Assembly (NCBI GenBank): GCA_004194705.1
Contig: SADC01001227.1
Span: 2,542,001-2,606,000, forward strand
Direction of reading: 5' to 3'
DNA: 64,000 bases
Source: Ditylenchus dipsaci
Lineage: Eukaryota > Nematoda > Chromadorea > Rhabditida > Anguinidae
Shown here: piece by piece, positions 54,301-64,000 of the stretch
How positions within the stretch are numbered: position 1 is the first letter of the stretch
Layout of the letters: each line of letters opens with the position of its first letter
The notes under the pieces: generated by a model
Told to the model about the DNA's origin: nothing
Seen by the model: only the letters and a program-made list of their open reading frames with translations
The model's database searches: none
Translations under genes and position numbers: made by a program

Positions 54301-57300
54301 TTACCGATTAGGTATAGACAAAGTTCCGGTTTTGAAATGTTAAAATTTCGGGGCTATGCACAGTCGTTTCTTCGCTTTAAAATTTTTCTAGTGTTTGCTT
54401 GCGGTGGTTATGTGTTGACTACACGTTTCAAAATAAAAAATCGAAAATTTATTAGTAGCCAATCTCTACTACTCAATAGTGACGCTGGATTAGGGAAATG
54501 GGAGATGCATATGATTACCCATCCAAAAAAGTACCGGAATCATAAAATAATCGGCGTAGAGCGTCTTTGACACGAATATAGGTTATATGATTTATCAAAC
54601 ATACTTCCTGAATCATAAGCGTAAACAGGACAGTTTACCGTGGGTCAACTGTATGTACCACTCTTTTTTGATGGTCTTGGACGAAATGATTTTTGGACAA
54701 AAGGTACGTGTACAGTATCGAAAAGCTTTGGAAATTTATCTGCATGAAAAATTGTTTCAGGTCTTTGTATGACAATACTAAAATTACCGATTAGATATAG
54801 ACTCTAGGTAGCGGATGACAAACATTTACCAAATTTTGCGAACTCATGACGATTTCGCCGGCGAAACCACTCAAACAATCGTTCTATTTAGGCGGATTCC
54901 CTGGAAAATCTTGACGAACTCGCCTGCTAAACCGAAAATCGGCCAACTTTAGATAATACGCAAGATATGTATTTGTAGGGTATGTAAGTGGCAGAAGGTG
55001 TGAACACGCTATGGTATATCACTCAGTTCTTCCACTTGCATTATGTCATTATTCAACCCATATTACAATGGGAATTCAATATTTAGCACAATTTAGGCCG
55101 CAATTTTTGTGATTTCCGAAAGAGATAAGACCAGTTTTTCGTACTTAGATAGCAAACACAAGAGGTGCGCAGTGCGCACGCAGAATTTATACAGGATAAT
55201 TCCTCATTACTAAACCAGCCAACAAGTACTTACTTCTACTCTGATCTGAGGTTCAGGTAGCTTTAGTTATCAAGCCATCCCTTCATCAGACAATTAGAGA
55301 GTGTCGAAAGCGTGGTTTTTCACGCTACATATGCAACTATCGGAATCTAACTCAAATTTATAGCTGGTTGTTCCGATGCAAGCGAATCTCGAAAAACAGC
55401 AGATGGGGTAGATCGATAAAGTAAATAAAAAACACAAACAAAAAAATCAACAAACAGGAACGAAACATTCAAAATGATTTCAAAATCGATTTTGAAATTC
55501 AAATCTCTGGCGTGCCTGGTACCCGCGAATTTGAATTGCAAGAATTATTGCATCGGGCGCGAGCATGCCCCTTTAAGGCAACTTTTTATGTTCAATTTAG
55601 ATTTTTTAAAAATTGAGTAATAATTACCATTACCGAACAGAATATAAGGCAAGTATTTTTCCTGCTGCTGTTTTTGCAGTGCTATTTTCACACATAACGG
55701 TTTAAAGAAGGGTTATAACATGCTAAACTTACAATTTGTGATTTCAGGTAATGGCCGAAAAGCTGAACATGAAATTCAGTGGATATGAGGCAAGTTTTGA
55801 AAAAAATATCGGTACTAGTTCGGTTTAGCCCACACCTCTTATTTTTCCATTTTTTTATTACAAAATAATCCTTTATTACTCAACAATGCACATTTCAGAA
55901 ATTTGAGACCACAAACAATACATAATATCATTGCCACTAAACTGTTTACTCCAAACAAAATCATAAACAATTGAATCCACTTGGCAGAAGTTTGAACGTC
56001 GTCACAAATATGAATATGGCACGCATAGATCAGTTTTTCGCAGTTATGTTTCTGATTTTGTTTGGCGTAAAAAGTTTAGTGGCAATGATATTATGTATTG
56101 TTTGTGGTCTCAAATTGAAGTTTCTGATTTCTTCCATGTCTGAAAACAAAAAATAAAAGAAATGAAGAAAACAAAACGCAAAAAATGGAAAAATAAGAGG
56201 TGTGGGCTAAACCGAACTAGTACCAAAATATCAAAGGCACACTTGTCTTACCAGACGGTACTTTTTCTGCCCGGAAATTTATTTTTTTTGCTCGCAAATT
56301 TCTTTTTTTTCGTTCGTTCTGCCTTTTTACCTTAAACTTTTCTGATATTTTTTAAAAACTGATAACACCATCACGTAGCCCTGCGATTCTAGTTTTTAAC
56401 AAGGTATTATTTCCGCAAAATCTCTAAAAAATGTAAAACAAAAATGTAATGGTATGAACCAAATTATTTTTTGACTCGGTTTATACTTTTACATTTTTGT
56501 TCAGACCTTGTAGAAAATAACAACTTGTTAGAAACTAGAATTGCAGGGCTACACGATGGTGTTATCCCTTTTTAAAAAAGATATGAAAACTTAATAGAAC
56601 AAGACAAAAGGAAATTCGCGGGCGAAAAAGTAATTAGCAGGCACAAAAAAATTATTTTAGCGGCAGAAAAAAGTACCGTCCTATCTTACCGAAAGGCGCA
56701 AAATTTTAATAAAAATGGCAGAAATAAGTATGTGTTGTTAAGGTATTCCCATGTGCTAGCCATTCCTTTATAAGAGCACAGCGTGCCGCCGGCAAGATCG
56801 AAGATCTGCCACTATATGGCAGTGGAGGTTGGCGCCCTTTCGGGCAGCCTGCTTTGGATCAGGCTCTTGTCGCCTATTTGGAATGTTTCTGTCAGCTGGA
56901 GACCAGACTCAAGGCCAAATATCCTTCGGTGAGCCTTTTCATTGTTTTACTTATCTCCAAAAATATGTGCTTGCTTATTTTTTTTTCACCTTTTTTATTT
57001 TCGATTTCGTCACTACAACCAAAATTTTAAAAAAAGTTTGTATGAGATGGTGAAAACATCTCCCGGAAATAGCCCATTTTTGGTTACCCTGAACCACCAG
57101 AAAGTTTGGAAAATTTAGATGGTACAGACCGAAATTTCTATTTCACCTAGGCGCAAAGCCACTCAAAACCTTGAGTCGATTCAGAGCTATCTATTGCGCT
57201 CAAACTTGCAGCAGAGTGATAATAGTTTCACAGAAAATTTAAGAATTTCCTCCAAAGATCCAGTTTGTGGATGTCCTTGTTTTCGACACTAAAAAAGGCC

Positions 57301-59213
57301 ATAACTTTGCACACAGATCACTTCTAGCTAAATGGTCAGAAGTGAATGAACGAACAAATTCTCGCAGTTATTTTGGCACTAAACACAGTAATAGTTTATT
57401 ATAATAAAATTGCGATAAATTATGCAAAATCAATATTTAAGTTGTAACGCAACTTTTCTATAACTTCGTTCTCGTTAAAAAACCTTTGATTCTGACACCG
57501 TACTCGTGTTTTAACATGGTCAATTGGCATATAAAACCACTCTTAAAATTATAAAATCACTGTCAAATTTCAAATTTCGCTCAAGACAATAAACATTTGA
57601 ATTTCAAATTTGAATATTTTTTTATCTTGAGCGGTTTTTTTAAAACGTAAAAACGTAAAAATAACATTATTGTTATTTCAAAACGTAAAAAAAGTTTTTT
57701 TAGCAAAATGGTTCATTAGAATATTATAAATTCAAAGTCGATGTTCTTTCCGTTTAAAGTCTTTTTAGGCTATCCCCCATAGTAACCTTTTTTTTGTATG
57801 GAAACTCTTTTTTTATTTACGAACTATAATACACTTTCATAATTTTTTGTAAATGAAATAGCCTAAACTACACTGACTACTTGTCTCCTTACTTTAATCT
57901 ATTTTAAAAGTTCATTATGTATTTTGGTGAATGTCTAACCAAATCTATTTACAGCTTTAAAAATTAATTATAATAAGAGGTAAAAGATCTGTGTAAAGTG
58001 CATTTTAAAATTGTTTTTAGGCTACACAAATTCTGCCCTATCGGATGATCAAAGACAAAATCGTTGATAAGGATTCACAATATTTAATCAAAATGCAGGT
58101 GAGCACATTTTGTCGTTGTTTTTGTGTAATTTCACAAACTTCAAAAAAACATATAAAGTTTTTAGACTTGTATTTTTTCAAACCTTTTTTTCTTCTAAAA
58201 AGGCTTCCTGCTCCAAAAAGCTTTCCTCTCTGACTCTCAGCGCAGTGCCGAAATAAAATTTTTCTAAAATTAAGGTTTTGAATAAAAAGGTCCCTGGTGT
58301 CTTTTTTAAAGAAAATACGATATATTCTCCGGGTTTGATAAAGGTTTGGTATTATTCATCCATCATTACGAAAATAAGAAAATTTGCAACAATTGCAAAA
58401 AAATTCTTATAATACTAAATCATAGCGGTTTTGTTAGGTTTATTTTGAAAAAAATGTTCTATTCTTTCTTTTTTGTCTTTTTGTCACTTTTTTCAATTCT
58501 CACATGTGGAGACGTAAAATGTTATTATTAAACAATATCCCTAAAGACAAAAAATTTCCCGTATTTCCTCTAATAGGCGCACCGGTGCGCTTTTATTTTC
58601 AATCTCCCGAAAATCGGAAAATTTGGAATTCGATCTCGAGATTTTTGAGTGAAAATAAAAAATCTGAAAAGTGGGATCGGTAGAGCTCCTGAGAGTTAAG
58701 AAAACGCAAAAAACAACTTTGCAAATTGTTGACTCTGCACCGAGATCCAGACCCTCAAAGTTGAGGGGGTGCGCTTATTAGAGCGGGTGCTCCTATTAGA
58801 AGAAATACGGTGATGTAAAATTTAAGGGGTCTAGAAAAGAGTCGAGTCTCTTTTTTGTACTAATCCGCCGGTCGCTTTTGTAGAAAGTTTTCGGAAAACA
58901 ACAAGAGGGCGAAAGCGTTTTGACCAAGGCGAAAATACGAGCCGACTCGTTATTACAAACATTTTCAACAATGTTTCGAAGAAAGGGGTTGAACTTTTTT
59001 AAATACATAAGTTTTTAGCTAAATTCCGAGGAACGATGGACCAAGGCAATGAAGTGTTTGCTTATCAATTTGAAGAGGGTTGTCGGAATCTTGGGAAATA
59101 TCAGAACAGCATCTACAAGTGCACCCCATCAACAAAAAATGCTCCATCAAGGACAAGCTTTTCCACCTACAGAATCTCCTCCAATAAGCTCTGCTGACTC
59201 GTCATCCCGATAA
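51309..59213 (+). CDS. BECN1: Beclin-1 (ATG6/VPS30) autophagy protein
   Basis: Scaffold of the class III PI3-kinase (Vps34) complex in autophagy. Exons: 51309-51443, 51498-51593, 52576-52734, 53189-53439 (probably with a 51-nt intron at 53338-53388), 53886-54066, 55748-55789, 56743-56928, 58021-58098, 59019-59213; about 423 residues. The N terminus has the family CxxC ([10 protein letters not shown]). Exon 2 carries a BH3-like helix ([12 protein letters not shown]) with Gly-Asn in place of Gly-Asp. Exons 3-5 are coiled coil. The evolutionarily conserved domain follows: [76 protein letters not shown] and [14 protein letters not shown]. The C terminus has a roughly 40-residue tail not seen in vertebrates. 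The aromatic finger (FFW in human) is altered to RPF. Two introns have GC donors. Confidence 0.95.
51636..52550. mobile_element. CCGTATTTCCTCTAATAG-type element in the Beclin intron
   Basis: TA-CCGTATTTCCTCTAATAGCTCCCCC...GGGGGAGCTATTAGAGGAAATACGG-TA, with repeated GCTCTAATAACTCCCCC units in both arms. It occupies nearly all of Beclin intron 51594-52575. Confidence 0.88.
54280..54806. repeat. direct repeat GTATGACAA(G/T)ACTAAAATTACCGATTAG
   Basis: The unit at 54284-54317 recurs at 54768-54801 with two changes. The open stretch between (107 codons from 54247) has no recognisable domain and is probably repeat sequence. The rest of the Beclin intron 54067-55747 shows no gene. Confidence 0.6.
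55811..56224. mobile_element. 414-bp near-perfect palindrome with 8-bp TSD in the Beclin intron
   Basis: AAAATATC duplicates exactly on each side (55803-55810, 56225-56232). The termini GGTACTAGTTCGGTTTAGCCCACACCTC continue into arms of about 200 bp. It begins 21 bp after the GC donor of Beclin exon 6. Confidence 0.92.
56262..56690. repeat. palindrome with ACGGTACTTTTTCTGC ends
   Basis: ACGGTACTTTTTCTGCC...TTTGCTCGCAAATTTC on the left pairs with GCGGGCGAAAAAGTA...GGCAGAAAAAAGTACCGT on the right. The core CACGTAGCCCTGCGATTCTAGTT pairs with AACTAGAATTGCAGGGCTACACG. It fills the rest of the Beclin intron after the 55811 element. Confidence 0.8.
56929..58020. other. Beclin intron, no element resolved
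   Basis: The stretch contains GATTCTGACACCGTACTCGTGTTTTAACATGGTC and CGCTCAAGACAATAAA words shared with the 13070-14872 family, but no clear inverted repeat or coding sequence. Confidence 0.55.
58559..58808. mobile_element. CCGTATTTCCTCTAATAG-type MITE in the last Beclin intron
   Basis: CCGTATTTCCTCTAATAGGCGCACCGGTGCGC...GGTGCGCTTATTAGAGCGGGTGCTCCTATTAGAAGAAATACGG. It shares ends and interior words (GGTAGAGCTC) with the nested MITE at 41253. Confidence 0.85.
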
Positions 59214-59716
59214 TTTTCCTATTCCAGCCAATGTAATATATATATGTCTTTCATTCACTTAATTGATTTGAACAACTTTATGAACGGTTTTATTATTTTT
59301 CATACTTTGTAAGATTAAAGAATTTACTTTTAACGAAATTGATTTGATTTTATGCTTTTCTGGGTGTGATAAACCAGCACTTACTTTGGTAAATTTTTGT
59401 TTTGCAATATTTTATTGTAATAGTTTATTGAGGAGTTCAATTGAGCCCTTTGTGGTGGCAAGTTGATAGCCTTTACTCTACTTTTAATGACTTCTGGTGG
59501 TGATGATGGCAACTCTTGGGACAAGGATACTCTGCCGAAAAAACATTGTATGGATGGCTCGTGCACAGGTTTGTGACATTTATACACTGAATGTTGAAAA
59601 TACATTTGGATTGAAAAGCCCCAATAATTTTGCTTCGTTTAGCAACAAAAAATTTCTGCATTTTTTATGAAATCTGTCATCGTTATATAAGAAAAGATTA
59701 ACTTGCACGGCGTTAA

Positions 59717-61410
59717 CACTCGGAAAGCCATGCGTAGTAATTGCTGCGTCGGAAGCAGAATTTCACGCTCTACACGATGGTACTTTTATTTTTTTATTTA
59801 GACATAAATGTGCCGAGATATTAATGATTTAAAATTGGTCGAAAACGGCCCTCCAAAAACAACAATTCGGTTGATTCATTCATGTGGTACTCACCCAAAT
59901 TTATACTTTTTCTAGACGTTTAGCATCTTAAAGTGATGGGCATGAACAGGGCTATCGAATAGGTGCAAGCATCCAAGGCAGTAGTGGTGAAATCCTGGAC
60001 ATATATGCATTTATAGGCTAAAATCCAGATTTCTGAAAATCACAATCCACTCACTAAAATTCTCATAACTTTTCTCAGTGACCACTTCCAACCATTTTCT
60101 CAGGCCTATCAGATAGCACAGCTTCAGGGCTACACAATGAGCACTAATAAGCCGTATGGTGAAGAAAAAAATATTGCCAAAAGTCGATTTCCACTTCAGG
60201 GATTGCTATCGTTCGGAATGCTAGATTTCAACCAAACATGAAGGAATGTAAAGGCAAAACAACGACAAAACCGAATATCATTTTTCCAGCCAATACATAT
60301 GCAACGTCACAAAACAACACAACTTATCTGCACTGATCGCATTTTTCTTCGTTTGTTTTGTGCTGATGCTTTCTGCAGTAATGTTTCTGACACCTGCTAC
60401 AGCGTTTTCGACTCATTGCTTGGCAGACTTGGCAATAACCAGTGGCAGCGACAGGCTTCGGCAGATGTAGATGCTCATCTTCTCCCACACGGCTGCACTT
60501 GGTGCAAAGCACTAGCATCACGATGTGGTCTTCACAAGCAAGTTTCTCACATTTGCTGCAGCTGCGTACGCGGTCACCCCTTCCCACCTTATTGCAGATA
60601 TGGCACCACTTTGGAGATTCTTTCGTGGTCGCATTCATTTTGTTGTGAAGACTAAATTCAATGATAATAAATACGTTTGCATTTCTTCTCAAACCTGTCG
60701 TAGTGGCCTGATATCTGCGAAAAAGTTTTTGCAATCCAGTGTTCCGATTTTGCTCTTTCTGCTTTTTGTCCAGTCATCAATTGGTCTGCCAGCTTGTGGA
60801 TGAGTTGTGTTGTTTTGTGACGTTGCATATGTATTTGGCTGGAAAAATGATATTCGGTTTTGTCGTTGTTTTGCCTTTACATTCCTTCATGTTTGGTTGA
60901 AATCTAGCATTCCGAACGATAGCAATCCCTGAAGTGGAAATCGACTTTTGGCAATATTTTTTTCTTCACCATACGGCTTATTAGTGCTCATTGTGTAGCC
61001 CTGAAGCTGTGCTATCTGATAGGCCTGAGAAAATGGTTGGAAGTGGTCACTGAGAAAAGTTATGAGAATTTTAGTGAGTGGATTGTGATTTTCAGAAATC
61101 TGGATTTTAGCCTATAAATGCATATATGTCCAGGATTTCACCACTACTGCCTTGGATGCTTGCACCTATTCGATAGCCCTGTTCATGCCCATCACTTTAA
61201 GATGCTAAACGTCTAGAAAAAGTATAAATTTGGGTGAGTACCACATGAATGAATCAACCGAATTGTTGTTTTTGGAGGGCCGTTTTCGACCAATTTTAAA
61301 TCATTAATATCTCGGCACATTTATGTCTAAATAAAAAATAAAAGTACCATCGTGTAGAGCGTGAAATTCTGCTTCCGACGCAGCAATTACTACGCATGGC
61401 TTTCCGAGTG
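59717..61410. mobile_element. 1.7-kb palindromic TTAA element (piggyBac-like)
   Basis: TTAA flanks both ends (59713-59716, 61411-61414). The termini CACTCGGAAAGCCATGCGTAG extend into near-perfect inverted arms of about 590 bp. The unique centre (about 60310-60830) encodes the minus-strand Cys/His-rich protein. TTAA targeting is the hallmark of piggyBac. No piggyBac catalytic domain is present, so the element is non-autonomous. Confidence 0.9.
60324..60638 (-). CDS. double Cys/His-rich domain protein of the TTAA element
   Basis: A 104-residue frame from MNATTKESP. It has two tandem Cys/His modules: WCHICN...RSCSKCEKLACEDH...CTKC and YCQVCQ...KRCSRCQKHYCRKHQ...CDQC. The C-x2-C...C-x2-C-x4-C-x2-H...C-x2-C spacing resembles the C-terminal Cys-rich zinc-binding domain of piggyBac transposases, here in two copies and without the catalytic part. 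It probably binds the element's ends (inference). An in-frame ATG 32 codons upstream (60734) is possible but its sequence looks non-coding. Confidence 0.75.
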   Translation of the reverse strand: MNATTKESPKWCHICNKVGRGDRVRSCSKCEKLACEDHIVMLVLCTKCSRVGEDEHLHLPKPVAATGYCQVCQAMSRKRCSRCQKHYCRKHQHKTNEEKCDQCR

Positions 61411-61643
61411 TTAAGCGAATTCATCAACACCGAATTCATCAACACCGAATTCATCAACATCGAATTCATCAACACACGAATTCATCAACACACGAATTCA
61501 TCAACACACGAATTCATCAACAAAGTTTGTCTTGGCACGCAATGTCAATGCTTTTAAATTTTGTTGATGATTGCGTTTTTTCTTTAAACGTACTTCTGAT
61601 CTATCTAATATTCTCACCTGACATCTGTGTTGTTTAGGCAAGT

Positions 61644-62970
61644 ATGAACTTCGAGCTACTTACTTCCGAAAAAAACAAGCCTATGCTAAAGGATTCTGGT
61701 GATATCTGTACTGGAGATACTTTCAAGGGAAAACCGGACATACTGGAGGTGTACCTTCTTTCAAACTGGATGGGACGGAACTGCAAACACCAAATGCGGA
61801 GGTATCTGGTTTTTAACCTGTTTTCTGACTGTATCCTACATCTTTTTCAGGAAAAGGCCTGACTTGCGACGGAAATTTCGAACTCACCTCAGCGCACCAT
61901 CACTACGGAGATGAAAATCGCGTAGAAGCAAAGCGCTTTCAGGTTTTCGCACAATTTGCTTTTCCAATCACATACTTGCATTCAGGGAATAGTCCAAAAG
62001 CAAGCTCTTTCCAGCAAAGAACTTCCGCGGCGCGTTATCGGTAACGCACTCAATAAAATCTCAAACAAGCATGGGGTCATATTCGACGATCGTTTGTGGC
62101 AAACAACATTCGCAATATTCGACACGAGAATAAGTTGGAGCCCGCCAATCCAAAGAATCTACAATCTCTTGAGGTTATTTTTTCTTTTTTAAATCCATCT
62201 ACTGATTCTTTTCTAGGTTCCGAAAGACTTACAGATGTACCAAGATGAAGTTTTTCTCAAATTCGATGGATGGAATGGTGCTGAGCGAGTGCTGATCTTC
62301 TCTACTAACAAATGTCTGGATCTTCTCGTCGGTGAAAAGAATATCGGAGCGGATGGAACATGGGGCGTCGTGCCACTTCTCTTCGACAATTTGTGGATAA
62401 TCTATGCTCGCTTGGCTCATACATTTGTCCTGTGGTATTCTCGCTCCTCACTGATCGCAAAACAGAAACCTATGAATTTGTGCTGAAGAAATTGGTGGAG
62501 CTGCGTCCAGACCTTTCGCCAACAAGTATTGCCGTGGACTTCGAACTGGGCGAGTTCAACGCTTTCAAGGTTTTTTTTTATTGTTTGTACAAATAGGCTG
62601 TTCCCTAAAACTCAAGAAAATTTCAAATGCTTTACAGAAAATATGGTCGGAAATCCAAATGCGTGGCTGCTTCGTGCATTTGCAGCGATCCATGATCAGA
62701 AATGTTTACGAAAAGGGAAATAAGTCTCTTTATGACTCCAATTCAATGTTCCGCCTTGAAGTCAATATGATTCTGGCTCTGGCCTTCGTACCGGTAAATG
62801 ACGTTGGGGTAGCATTGGATGATTTGAGGTATTTCGTATGTCTTGATTGGTTTCTTACGTGTTTTCTTTAGGACCAAAGTGGAGGATATCAGCATGGAAA
62901 AGAACTCGAACCGTTGATAGACTACTTTGAAGATAACTACGTGGGACGACCATTGACCAAAGGAAAGCGC
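61644..62970 (+). pseudogene. MULE transposase with N-terminal FLYWCH finger, frameshifted
   Basis: The start MNFELLTSEKNKPMLKDSG is a FLYWCH beginning. One frame over, RTYWRCTFF...KCGG and, in the next exon (about 61851-61940), TCDGNFELTSAHHHYGD finish the zinc finger. Later exons give FLKFDGWNGAERVLIFSTN, then GADGTWGVVPLLFDNLW (62353 on) with the first catalytic Asp of MULEs. After a one-base shift come ICPVVFSLLTDRKTETY and IAVDFELGEFNAFK (second Asp), then MRGCFVHLQRSMIRNVY (62657 on) and LIDYFEDNYVGR (62909 on). Frame changes make it non-functional as read. Confidence 0.85.
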
Positions 62971-62980
62971 AATTTTGCAG

Positions 62981-63118
62981 GACACTCCGGTCCAAAACAA
63001 CACTTTTGATTGTGGCGCCTTTGTGTGCAAGTTTGCAGAATGCTTGTCAAGTGAAGTCCCGATGAATTTTTCGCCAGAACAGATGCCAACGTTCCGAATT
63101 GAGATCAAAAAAAATTAG
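62981..63118 (+). pseudogene. Ulp1-like cysteine protease C-terminal fragment fused to the MULE
   Basis: The frame reads DTPVQNNTFDCGAFVCKFAE, then VPMNFSPEQMPTFRIEIKKN, stop at 63116-63118. The N-x-x-D-C-G motif contains the catalytic Cys of C48 (Ulp1/SENP) peptidases, and the end matches the F-x-x-x-x-M-x-x-x-R motif that closes them. The catalytic His and Asp regions are absent. It joins the MULE frame either through a 40-nt intron (62941-62980, gtggga...tttgcag) or by rearrangement. Confidence 0.82.
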
Positions 63119-64000
63119 AAGTGGATTAGTTTAAAATGTTATTTGAAATGTTATTGTTCACCTTACTTGTTTAGCGTACTTTACCTTACGATTGTTTGCT
63201 GAATAAAATATGATTTACAGGTTGAGTATTGATTAACTGATAAATTTTAAACAATAAAAGGCTATGTAGTTAAGATTATTACTGCCTAGGATTTTCATCA
63301 ACCCTTAAATCTTGAATCCCACTCAAGTTTATGAATTCTCAATTTCCAGATATCTCCATCCACCTAAACCACCTAAGCATCAGGTACTATTACCCAGGCA
63401 CTGTCACTTGAGTACTGTTCCAATTTTAGTATAATGTACGGATGTACAGATAATTAGGTACAAATACCTGCGCACCACCTGGACACCCTAGGGTACGCTA
63501 CTCCAGAACTGTAGTTCGTGCAATTCAAATCGCTGTTTCAGCATTATCAAACCGTGTTCAAGACACGATTCTTGAAAAGGTACAATTATATTCAAATACT
63601 TTCAGCTAAATCGAAATTTTCGGACTCTTCGAAGGTGGATACCCACTCAGGGGAGGTAACAGAGTTCTCCCCTACACGCCCTGAAGACGAATGGTCTTCA
63701 AAAAACTAGTTTATCACTATTATACAAGAACCGAAATTCTTCTACCATCAGGATTTGAACCTGTAACTTCAAAAATTTGGAGAGTGAATTTACCGCGATA
63801 GAATTTACCGGAAGAGGTATTTACCGCGAGGAATTTCACAGCGGGCGGAGTTCACACTGGGGAAATTTACAGCGGGTGGAATTTACCGCCGCCCGATGCA
63901 AGGAAAAAGATTTGCGATTTTAAAACCCTAAAATTTCGTGCCAAGACAAATTTTGTTGATGAATTCGTGTGTTGATGAATTCGTGTGTTGATGAATTCGT

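Larger units (their letters stand above)
61419..64000 (+). mobile_element. FLYWCH-MULE transposon with ACGAATTCATCAACAC iteron arms (right end beyond window)
   Basis: The left arm (61415-61520) has seven units of (AC)GAATTCATCAACACC, then TTTGTCTTGGCACG. The right edge of the window (63940-64000) has the inverse: GTGCCAAGACAAATTTTG and three TTGATGAATTCGTG units. Coding fragments of a MULE transposase lie between. A second array of GAATTTACCGC(G/C) units is at 63783-63890. The left end abuts the TTAA of the preceding element. Confidence 0.85.

Noticed and set aside
63738..63775. tRNA-like 3' end (CATCAGGATTTGAACC) and similar AACTCGTGACTTCAAGG copies at 25490 and 30065
   Set aside because: Only a T-loop-like string; no complete cloverleaf was found.

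Overview
The window is invertebrate animal nuclear DNA. Its genes have many spliceosomal introns with TTTTCAG/TTTTAG-type acceptors, and their protein families are metazoan. The acceptor style and the very short introns would fit a nematode or another small-intron protostome, but nothing here proves the phylum. Introns fall into two classes: mini-introns of about 38-60 nt and long introns packed with DNA transposons. I recognised no retroelement coding sequence.

Region 1-43236 (+) is most of one gene, a CELSR/Flamingo-type seven-pass cadherin (adhesion GPCR); its 5' end lies outside the window. I place 32 exons, giving cadherin repeats, a membrane-proximal Flamingo region with EGF modules, LamG1, EGF, LamG2, EGF, laminin-EGF, HormR, GAIN, 7TM and a cytoplasmic tail. 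Three sites need one extra base to stay in frame (near 15275, 15620 and 40183), and the seventh transmembrane helix was not found. The 11.6-kb intron 24171-35728 holds a tRNA-Trp gene, a decayed BED-zinc-finger hAT transposon with a second element inserted in it, another 8-bp-TSD element, and a complete nested ANP32-like gene (31927-32801, +).

Region 43237-51308 has no host gene I can defend. It is a nest of inverted-repeat transposons, including a PIF/Harbinger nuclease relic and an element with a perfect 8-bp target duplication.

Region 51309-59213 (+) is a complete Beclin-1 (ATG6) gene in nine or ten exons, with its own transposon-filled introns.

Region 59214-64000 holds a 1.7-kb palindromic TTAA-flanked element that encodes a double Cys/His-rich domain protein. 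It is followed directly by a FLYWCH-MULE transposon that runs off the window and carries a fragment of a Ulp1-like protease.

The most distinctive pattern is structural. Many unrelated DNA transposons here have terminal inverted repeats built from tandem 11-16 bp units, each element with its own unit. Several of these or related elements have 8-bp target duplications and GGTA/GGCT-like ends.
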